Source: Variovorax sp.
GTDB taxonomy: Bacteria; Pseudomonadota; Gammaproteobacteria; Burkholderiales; Burkholderiaceae_C
Length of the DNA stretch: 64,000 bases
NCBI GenBank assembly: GCA_004210915.1
Contig: SEGS01000005.1
Coordinates: 1 to 64,000, forward strand
Direction: 5' to 3'
The position numbers were made by a program, and so were the translations under genes. The notes under the pieces are model-generated. The model had not been told where the DNA came from, made no database searches, and saw only the letters and a program-made list of their open reading frames with translations. Positions 26,838 to 33,465 of the stretch are shown here, piece by piece (the stretch's first letter is position 1; every line of letters starts with the position of its first letter).

Positions 26838-29165
26838 ATGGCAAACGGTTTCAAAGCAGACGCACAAGGCTTCCTTGTTGGCGAGCTGCTCGACAATTCC
26901 CGCGACCTGTTGCGGGCGCAGGAACAAGGGCTTGCGCTCTGGCGCGATATTCGCACGGAAGTGGCGAACCTGTCCCGCGCGCTGGGCGGGCACCCGCCCA
27001 GCACCCCGCGCAAGCGTTCACACGGACTGGCGGCCGCGGCGTTCGTGGGCGGCGCAGTCGCCACCCCTGCGGGCCGCCGCGGCATCGGCAGCGCTCCGAC
27101 CATCGTCTCTTCGCCCGTGGGCCGGCAAGGGCCGCGCAGCACGGGTGCGGTGGCCGTGCCAGCGCGCGGCGGCAATGGCCGTTTTGTGGCCGGCAGCGGC
27201 GGTCCCCGTGATGACGCACCCGGTGGCCGCAGCTTCGGCATGGCGACGGAGCGCCTGAACCGCGCGGCCGGTGCGCTGGCTGGTGTCGCCGGCAGCATGG
27301 AATCGATTGATGCGACCATGGCCGCGGCCAAGGAAGTGACCAGCGCCGTCGCGCCGCTCGGGCGCGGGCTCAGTGGCTTGTTCGGCCGCAATGCCGAGCG
27401 CAAGAAAGAGCGCTGGTACGGCCGCTTCTTGACCGCTCTGAAGGCGAAGCCCAAGACCGAAGCGGTCGTCGGTGGTGGCCGTGGCGGTGGGCTGCTGTCT
27501 GGCGTCGGCCAAGGTGTCGGAGCTGCCGCCGGCGGCCGACTCGCTGGGATGCTGGGCAAGGGCGGCAAGTTGCTGCGGCGCCTGCCGGTGCTGGGCGCCC
27601 TCATGGCCGGCGGCGGCGCGCTCGCGTCGATGTTCGGCGGCGGCTCGCGCGAGGAGAAGTACGGCGGCGTGGGCGAAGCGGGCGGAATGCTGGCCGGTGG
27701 CCTTGCCGGGGCCAAGGGCGGCGCGATGCTGGGCGCGTTCCTCGGGCCGGTGGGTGTGGCCGTCGGCGGCCTGATTGGTGGCGTAGGTGGCGCTCTGTTC
27801 GGGGAGGTGGTCGGGAAGAAGGTCGGCGAATGGACGATGAGTCTGGTCGACGCCGACATCCCCGGAAAGATCGTCGCCGGCTGGAACGTGACCTCGGCCG
27901 CTATTGGTGGCGCATGGGACTCGCTGGCCGCCGACGCGCGCATGGCATGGACCGGAATCACGGACGTGGCCGGGGCGTGGTGGCAGGAGACGAAAAGCGC
28001 CGTCGGCACCCTCATGGACACGATTGGCAACGCAGCCACCGCGGCGAACGACTGGATCAAGCAGAAGACCGGCATCGACGTGAAGCAAGCCGCCTCGGAC
28101 GGCTGGAGCGCGACGAAGGCCGGCGCCGGGCGGGCGTGGGACGGGGCGAAGGGCATGGCCTCTGACGCGGCTGACGCAGCAGCAAAGGCTGCGGCTGCTG
28201 CCGTGCCCAACACGATCAAGCGCGCGGCCGCGGCCGGCGGCGCGGCGGCCACGCAGGCGAAGGCCGGCTACGACGAAGCCCGCGGCAAGGGCACCGATGC
28301 GCCCACGCCATCGAGCGGCGTGCAGCGCGTGGCGCGCTCTGCTGGTGGCGCTGTGGGCGGCGCAGTCAACGCGGGATCGAACGCGGCCATGCTGCTGCAG
28401 GCCGGGCGCGATGCCGGCATGGGCAACAAGGAGTTGGCGAACTTCATGGGCCAAAACGCGCACGAGTCCGGCAACTTGCGCGCCCTGAAAGAAAACACGA
28501 ACTTCACGCCCGAGCAGTTGCTGAAGAACTTCAAGGGCCGCAACGGCGGAATCAACAACATCGAGGAGGCGCGCGCGGTGCACGCCGGCGGGCAGTCAGC
28601 CATCGGCGAGGCGATTTACGGCGGCGCGTGGGGCAAGAAGAACCTCGGCAACACCGAAGCCGGCGACGGCCTCAAGTTCAAGGGCCGCGGCTTCACGCAG
28701 ATCACCGGGCGCGCCAACTACACGGCGGCCGGCAAAGACCTCGGGCTCGACCTTGTGAACAACCCGGCGCTGGCCGAAGACCCCGCCAACGCAGCGCGGA
28801 TCAGCGCGTGGTACTGGAAGAAGCGAGTCGCCTCGCGCGGTGCGGGCGAGGATGTGACGAAGGCGACGAAGCTGGTGAACGGCGGCTACAACGGGCTGGC
28901 CGACCGCCAAGCCAAGGCTGCGGAATGGGGTCAACGTCTCGCCAGCGGTGCACTGGTGGCGACGACGAAGGCGCCGACCGTGCCCAGCGCGAACGTGCCA
29001 TCGGCCAGCGCGTCGCAGATTCCGCCAACGCCCGAGGCGAACATCCCCGAGCGGCTGAACAACACGCCCGCGGCGCCGGTGCAGGTAAACGTGAAAGACC
29101 CGGCGAATCAGGACGTGCGAGACCGTCGCATCGCGCAGGTTGTGTCGGGTGGGATCAGCCCTTGA
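26838..29165 (+). CDS. Tape-measure-like protein with C-terminal GH19 lysin domain
   Basis: A 775-residue protein. The N-terminal 60 residues are helical; residues 60-220 are Arg/Gly/Ala-rich; about 235-335 is a Gly/Ala-rich hydrophobic stretch (LGALMAGGGALASMFGGG, GAFLGPVGVAVGGLIGGVGG) as in tail tape-measure or membrane-inserting virion proteins; 335-510 is Ala-rich helical. From about 520 a glycoside hydrolase 19 domain follows, with catalytic Glu543 in QNAHESGNLRAL and the substrate loop FKGRGFTQITGRANY. It probably cleaves peptidoglycan, either during DNA entry or at lysis. It closes the rightward operon and overlaps the convergent LprI-like gene by 11 bp. Confidence 0.82.
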   Translation: MANGFKADAQGFLVGELLDNSRDLLRAQEQGLALWRDIRTEVANLSRALGGHPPSTPRKRSHGLAAAAFVGGAVATPAGRRGIGSAPTIVSSPVGRQGPRSTGAVAVPARGGNGRFVAGSGGPRDDAPGGRSFGMATERLNRAAGALAGVAGSMESIDATMAAAKEVTSAVAPLGRGLSGLFGRNAERKKERWYGRFLTALKAKPKTEAVVGGGRGGGLLSGVGQGVGAAAGGRLAGMLGKGGKLLRRLPVLGALMAGGGALASMFGGGSREEKYGGVGEAGGMLAGGLAGAKGGAMLGAFLGPVGVAVGGLIGGVGGALFGEVVGKKVGEWTMSLVDADIPGKIVAGWNVTSAAIGGAWDSLAADARMAWTGITDVAGAWWQETKSAVGTLMDTIGNAATAANDWIKQKTGIDVKQAASDGWSATKAGAGRAWDGAKGMASDAADAAAKAAAAAVPNTIKRAAAAGGAAATQAKAGYDEARGKGTDAPTPSSGVQRVARSAGGAVGGAVNAGSNAAMLLQAGRDAGMGNKELANFMGQNAHESGNLRALKENTNFTPEQLLKNFKGRNGGINNIEEARAVHAGGQSAIGEAIYGGAWGKKNLGNTEAGDGLKFKGRGFTQITGRANYTAAGKDLGLDLVNNPALAEDPANAARISAWYWKKRVASRGAGEDVTKATKLVNGGYNGLADRQAKAAEWGQRLASGALVATTKAPTVPSANVPSASASQIPPTPEANIPERLNNTPAAPVQVNVKDPANQDVRDRRIAQVVSGGISP

Positions 29166-29499
29166 CGCCGATGGTTTTGCGCATGAGGTTCGCGCGGTCG
29201 GTGGTCGCGTCGGCCTTGCAGGCGGTGGTGTTCGCGTAGTCGAGCGCCGCGGCACTGCCGGCCAGTGAGCCTGTCTCATCGGACGCGCAACCCTTTTCCA
29301 CGCGCGCGCGCCATTCGGCTGTGTCTTCTTTGAGCAGGTCTTTCAGGTCAGGGCGGCGGCGGTTCGCTTCGTTGTTGGCGGCGGCCAGCTCGCGCTCGGC
29401 GCGCGCTAGCAGGCGGTCTGCTTCGGCCGGCGTGGGGATGCGCTCGGCGTGCGCCAATGCGGCGGCGAGCAGGATGGCAATGGCGATGAGGCTCTTCAT
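29155..29499 (-). CDS. Secreted LprI/DUF1311-like protein
   Basis: A 114-residue protein with a clear signal peptide (MKSLIAIAILLAAALAHAE). The mature part has W-x-x-RVEKGC, GSAAALDYANTTAC and a TDRANLMRK tail, the spacing seen in LprI-family (DUF1311) lysozyme-inhibitor-like proteins with paired cysteines. It is convergent with the GH19 lysin gene and shares 11 bp with its 3' end. A role in protecting the host or timing the lysin is attractive but inferred. Confidence 0.68.
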   Translation of the reverse strand: MKSLIAIAILLAAALAHAERIPTPAEADRLLARAERELAAANNEANRRRPDLKDLLKEDTAEWRARVEKGCASDETGSLAGSAAALDYANTTACKADATTDRANLMRKTIGVKG

Positions 29500-29522
29500 T
29501 GTTAGCTGTGGCTGAGGATTGA

Positions 29523-29666
29523 TCAGTAAGCTGCAGCGTCCGGCAGTTCGCCGGCGTACAGCTTGTGGTCGGCCGCGATCAGGCGGCGCGCGTCATCGGG
29601 CTTGACGGCCCAAAACGGGCCGGGGCGGGTGTCCTCTGGCATGCGCACGACGCACAGTGCGGGCAT
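29523..29666 (-). CDS. Small protein (47 residues) in the convergent cluster
   Basis: Reading frame MPALCVVRMPEDTRPG...ELPDAAAY, stop TGA at 29523. It begins 4 bp after the stop of the preceding 32-residue frame and ends 23 bp before the LprI-like gene. Short phage-type orphan; existence is supported by tight spacing only. Confidence 0.45.
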   Translation of the reverse strand: MPALCVVRMPEDTRPGPFWAVKPDDARRLIAADHKLYAGELPDAAAY

Positions 29667-29670
29667 GCGC

Positions 29671-29769
29671 TCAGGGAGCCTTGCGGGCTCGGTCGGCGTC
29701 ATTCATGCCGATGCAGTAGCCCTGCACCATGCCGGCCGTTTGCTGGTGGCGAAGCAGGAAGAAATTCAC
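29671..29769 (-). CDS. Small protein (32 residues), GTG start
   Basis: GTG at 29769 overlaps the TGA of the lipoprotein gene (GTGA). It encodes MNFFLLRHQQTAGMVQGYCI and 12 more residues, ending GMNDADRARKAP region. Support is the translational coupling on both sides; function unknown. Confidence 0.4.
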   Translation of the reverse strand: MNFFLLRHQQTAGMVQGYCIGMNDADRARKAP

Positions 29770-30020
29770 CGGCAGTCTGTCCTGCCGGTGTTCCTGCCGA
29801 AAATGCCCTGTGAAGATTTTTCGCACTGCAGCCGAATCTCGTTTTGTTGCCGCAGATGGTCCTTGATCAGGTTCTGTCGCTTCGCAAGTTGACGTTCTGC
29901 ACATTGGGTGAACTCTGGACTTCCCGACGCGTAGCCGAGCGTCTCGCAGTCCTTAGCGGCCATGCTGGCGTGACAGCCGACAAGACTCACGAGAACGAAC
30001 GCAGACAAGAGCAGTTTCAA
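29766..30020 (-). CDS. Small lipoprotein, TTG start
   Basis: An 84-residue protein, start TTG 30020 with GGAGG 7 bp upstream. Lipoprotein signal KLLLSAFVLVSLVGC with the lipobox Cys, followed by a mature domain with DCETLGYASGSPEFTQCAE, in the style of small phage or prophage lipoproteins. A spanin-like outer-membrane function is possible given the lysin next door, but no inner-membrane partner is seen. Confidence 0.65.
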   Translation of the reverse strand: MKLLLSAFVLVSLVGCHASMAAKDCETLGYASGSPEFTQCAERQLAKRQNLIKDHLRQQNEIRLQCEKSSQGIFGRNTGRTDCR

Positions 30021-30070
30021 TGTGGCCTCCAGCGATTGTGTGCAAATGTATCGCATCGCCGTACCAGCAG

Positions 30071-30094
30071 CCGCTCCCCCGAATCGGGGAGCGG
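30071..30094. repeat. Perfect 9-bp inverted repeat
   Basis: CCGCTCCCC (30071-30079) and GGGGAGCGG (30086-30094) with 6 bases between. No T run follows on either strand, so it is more likely an operator or a structured leader upstream of the lipoprotein gene than a terminator. Confidence 0.5.
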
Positions 30095-30213
30095 GCATGA
30101 CAACGTCGTGCGGACTATCCAGCCTTGCTGCTCGCGGGTGATCGCAAACCCTCAATTTATGAACTGCCCAACCCCGTGCACTTGCGGCGCTTGGCGTCAT
30201 CACGATCCCTGCA

Positions 30214-30804
30214 ATGCAGGAGGTCACGACCCATGTCGCCGGCATCAACCCGCCTCGCGAATTGATTGACGGGCTAACCGGGGATTCCCGATCTGCGCAT
30301 GTGCGCTCGATCAAGAACGGCGCGGCACCGGCACCTTCGGCAAGTGAGGTAACGCCAGATATGGCGTTTGCCCCCGTCTGGTGTCGATGCGTGACGGCGA
30401 AGCGGCCCCCGCCACCAGCCGTCCGACTGGCTCAAGCTCAAGCAGAAATCGAGCTGGCCGCCGAAATTTCTAATTCCGGGGATTCCCGGAATAAGCCTAT
30501 CGCCTCAACGGCAGGCCGATACGGCGGCACCTACGTGGCAAAGGAGCTGGTCTACGCCTACGCCATGTGGATCAGCGCGCGCCGCTCACCTTGAGCAGCC
30601 GCGAGACCGCACCGGCAAAGACCACGACAACGTGCGGCGTGACGTGAAAAATCTCGCCGCGCCCTTTCCCTCAGTTTTGAGGAAAAGACCGAGCCCTCTA
30701 CCGGCGGGCGCCCGTCCAAGATTTATCTGCTCCGCAAGCGAGAGACGCTGATCCTCGTGAGCGGCTACAGCGTCGAACTGCGCGCGAAGATCATCGACCG
30801 CTAG
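30214..30804 (+). pseudogene. Broken phage antirepressor (KilA-N / Rha-like)
   Basis: Two pieces of an antirepressor are seen in different frames. Up to 30594 the frame ends GGTYVAKELVYAYAMWIS, the signature of a KilA-N domain. After the stop, another frame gives HDNVRRDVKNLAA and, from 30721, IYLLRKRETLILVSGYSVEL to a stop at 30802, typical of a Rha-type regulator. At least one frameshift and deletions separate them. It marks a decayed phage regulatory region at the border between the phage-like and the cargo half. Confidence 0.6.
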
Positions 30805-30964
30805 CAGGAGGTTGTGGTGGGCGTGTGCGAGGCCAACATGCTAACCTTTGTAACCGAACGTTTTCGACCCAGCGCACAGCGTACGTACCCAACTCATGCT
30901 GCGAATGGACAAGGGGCTTGAGCGGATGCAGCGGCATTTTTATGTCACAGACCGAAGGATCTCT

Positions 30965-31651
30965 ATGACCATCGAGCGGCTAGATCGCACATTCGCACTT
31001 GCCTATGAGTGCTTGCGTCGGAAGATCAACGGCGGCCGCATACAGGTGGCAAACGAGGCCTCTTTGCAACTTCAATTTGCGGCTATCTTGAAGTCGGTAG
31101 GTGAGCTGTTGGAGGCAGAGCGCAGTGAGTTTTTTTCGATTGAACTCGAGAAGCCCGTCTACTCAGCGAACGACGTTTTCGGCAAAAGCGGATCCAAGAA
31201 TGCAAAGATTGACATCTTGTTCAGTTTCACAAACGCAGAGACCAAGGAGGTCCATCGCTGTGCGGTTGAGATGAAGTATTTTCAGCGCAAGAATCATCGT
31301 GAGCCAAACAACCGGTACGACGTCTTTGCCGATATCAAGAACTTGGAGAATTACGGGGACTTCGCCGAGAAATGCTACTTGCTCGTCGCGACCGATCACA
31401 ACCATTACGTCGACCATGCGGCCTACAAAGCGGCCACCGCAGCATTCGATTTTCGCGATGGCCGGTCATACGTAAGCGGCACGAAGGCCGAGTATCGGAC
31501 GGAGAAGGGGTACGGCGATCCGATCACTTTGCAAGGCTCGTACGACTTCAAGTGGGATGCGACAGCCGGCGGTCTTCACTTTCTTCAGTTGGCGATTGAT
31601 CCGCAGTTCAATGCCGCCCGGCTTTCCGATGTGCCCAGCCACAAAGCCTGA
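30965..31651 (+). CDS. PD-(D/E)XK-like protein, putative nuclease
   Basis: A 228-residue protein, start ATG 30965 chosen because GAAGGA lies 6 bp upstream; ATG 30896 is a longer alternative. It has a nuclease-like core NAKIDILFSF ... AVEMKYFQRK (Asp and Glu-x-Lys) and later CYLLVATDH. This order fits the PD-(D/E)XK fold. Base composition is lower in GC than the flanks and codon use differs, suggesting separate transfer. It stands alone, before the KTSC gene and the second nuclease-like gene; a defence role is inferred from the neighbouring restriction-modification operon. Confidence 0.65.
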   Translation: MTIERLDRTFALAYECLRRKINGGRIQVANEASLQLQFAAILKSVGELLEAERSEFFSIELEKPVYSANDVFGKSGSKNAKIDILFSFTNAETKEVHRCAVEMKYFQRKNHREPNNRYDVFADIKNLENYGDFAEKCYLLVATDHNHYVDHAAYKAATAAFDFRDGRSYVSGTKAEYRTEKGYGDPITLQGSYDFKWDATAGGLHFLQLAIDPQFNAARLSDVPSHKA

Positions 31652-31952
31652 GCCGTCCAGTTGGCGATCTGCCACTCGACGACATTCTGGCTTCTACAAC
31701 TCAAGAGGGGGGACGTTATGTGGCTGGACATCGCCGGACTGGATCATGAAAAGATGCTTGACTGCTATAGGCGTTACTAGAGCGGCGAACCGAGCGGTGC
31801 TTCTGATCTTTTTCTTCCTCGTGAGCCCCTGAAGGAATTGGTGCTCGCGCTGCCTGTCCGGTTCGGAGAAAAAGTGTCAATAGCGGTGGGCTCGCACAAC
31901 CTCAACGCTTAAGCGATTCAGCACCGACCGCAGGCGTCTCATCGGACTCGTT
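31652..31952. other. Intergenic stretch without a supported gene
   Basis: About 300 bp of lower GC. A 20-codon frame with a GAGGGGGGA ribosome site starts at 31718 (MWLDIAGLDHEKMLDCYRRY) and stops at 31780; it could be a leader peptide or the start of a lost gene. Nothing else is evident. Confidence 0.4.
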
Positions 31953-32300
31953 TCACTTCCGATACTTTTTGGGGATAGGGTGGGTCCGGCAGTCAAATGG
32001 TCCGTCCGAACCGCTTCCGCGGATGCGGGATTCGAAGAACGTTCGCTTCGAGCTGGCACCGCGAAGGCCCTGCACTGTGGCGGCGTCGATTTCGCAGTAG
32101 TGGTAGTAGGTCGTCTTGAGCCGAATGACCATGTACCGCTCGGCCTTGTCGTAGCAGATGCGCGTGACGTCACTGCTGTCCGAAACGTCCGCACAGGCGA
32201 ATGCGTCGAGTGATACGACGCCGTGATATTTAACCGGGACTGTTTCCGCTGTGGCGAACTGGCACATGAAAGCGAGCGCCAACGCGACGATGAATTTCAA
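31953..32300 (-). CDS. Secreted KTSC-domain protein
   Basis: A 115-residue protein, start TTG 32300 with GGAGAT 4 bp upstream; an ATG at 32345 region is a longer alternative. Signal peptide LKFIVALALAFMCQFATAET is followed by a KTSC-like domain (SSDVTRICYDKAERYMVIRL, YYHYCEIDAATVQGLRGASS). KTSC domains are found alone or beside nucleases and may bind nucleic acid; the exact role is unknown. It is divergent to the hsd operon and lies between two nuclease-like genes. Confidence 0.65.
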   Translation of the reverse strand: MKFIVALALAFMCQFATAETVPVKYHGVVSLDAFACADVSDSSDVTRICYDKAERYMVIRLKTTYYHYCEIDAATVQGLRGASSKRTFFESRIRGSGSDGPFDCRTHPIPKKYRK

Positions 32301-32419
32301 GATGATCTCCGTTGATTGTTCGGTTTGATAGAGCAAGATTTTCTCCATGCTGAGAACGGTCGACGCCAAGAGCGGCAGGAAATATTCAAGCGCTGGCTTT
32401 GCTAGCCCGCACTGTCATT

Positions 32420-33220
32420 TCAGCTCCTTGGCCAGATGTTGCTCCAGTCGCTCGGCGCTGGGTACTTTGTGCGGTAGGCATGCAGGTCGCCGGAGGCCAG
32501 CTGACTTAGCCAGTGCCCGAATTCTTCCGCGTAATCCTCACCGTCTCCCATCACCCAGCCCATCGAGGTTCGGGGCATGTTTGGATACTTGAGCCAAGGT
32601 GGGTGGCGCTCGCCAGCCTCATTGAAGTTCGAATCGAAAGGCGACCACAGCGGGTGACTGGGTGATTGCCACGGATGCTCGACCGCGTTCTCGGATGCCG
32701 ACAAAGGTGCAAGAGGGGCCCCGCCGAGTAGCTGCGAATCTTCCCAAAGACTCTCGCTCATGAAAGACCGGACTTTGCTGTTGAGTTGCGCTTCAATGTC
32801 CAGCTTCGCATCAGGCAAATCCATTAGCGACGCAAAGGGCAGCATCTTCGAGTTCGTGAGCTTCTTCGTGATGATGAAGTTCGGCTCGATGCGAAGGTTT
32901 TCAACGACATCGGTCAGCCTGAAAAACTCAAAGGTTGGTTTTTCGGTCGCGAGCCGTGAGATCAGGGCAACGATGACATTCCTACCGATCGCCTTGGTCA
33001 CGGTCTGGTGCGAAAGGCGCACATTGCTACTGGGCTCTTTGCTGCTGGCCTTGATTTCGATGTCGAAGCACTTCTCCTGGTACCGGAGGATGGCGTCGCC
33101 CACCACGTCGCTCTGCCCTCCTCCCTTGTTCATGTGGTTCTCAAGTACGCAGCCGGGGAACTGCTCTTTCAGATAGCTTTCAAGATGCCTGAAGGCCTCC
33201 TGTTCGAGTTGCTTGGACAT
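32420..33220 (-). CDS. Putative restriction-type nuclease (PD-(D/E)XK-like)
   Basis: A 266-residue protein starting at ATG 33220 (MSKQLEQEAFRHLESYLKEQ). The segment GGGQSDVVGDAILRY followed by CFDIEIKASS has the Asp...Glu-x-Lys order of PD-(D/E)XK nucleases. The C-terminus is Trp/Pro-rich (HPWQSPSHPLWSPF, WLKYPNMPRTSMGWVMGD). It is divergent from hsdM, 245 bp apart, so a shared regulatory region is likely. No family name is assigned. Confidence 0.6.
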   Translation of the reverse strand: MSKQLEQEAFRHLESYLKEQFPGCVLENHMNKGGGQSDVVGDAILRYQEKCFDIEIKASSKEPSSNVRLSHQTVTKAIGRNVIVALISRLATEKPTFEFFRLTDVVENLRIEPNFIITKKLTNSKMLPFASLMDLPDAKLDIEAQLNSKVRSFMSESLWEDSQLLGGAPLAPLSASENAVEHPWQSPSHPLWSPFDSNFNEAGERHPPWLKYPNMPRTSMGWVMGDGEDYAEEFGHWLSQLASGDLHAYRTKYPAPSDWSNIWPRS

Positions 33221-33465
33221 GGTGCGCGCCGCGTAGTTGGACCAAGCGGAAGGATGCCACGGCATGCGCGGTTCGCCTGAGGCCACGCCTCGGTTTTCGC
33301 TCTGTCTCGCGTAGAAAATTCAGGGCCCGCTGGTCCAGGTGCCACGGTCTCTAGCCCTGGTTTTTCACACCGCAACAACGCGGATACTTCACACCTGGCG
33401 CACGCAGACCTGCCGTGTATCTGCTCGTCCCGACAACATCTCAACGCAAAGCAAGCTACAGCCGC

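Noticed and set aside
26774-28583. Long minus-strand open frames opposite the lysin gene
   Set aside because: Pro/Ala- and Arg-rich shadows; the plus strand has ribosome site, coupling and a GH19 domain.
31718-31780. 20-codon frame with good ribosome site
   Set aside because: Too short and isolated to call a gene; mentioned in the intergenic entry.
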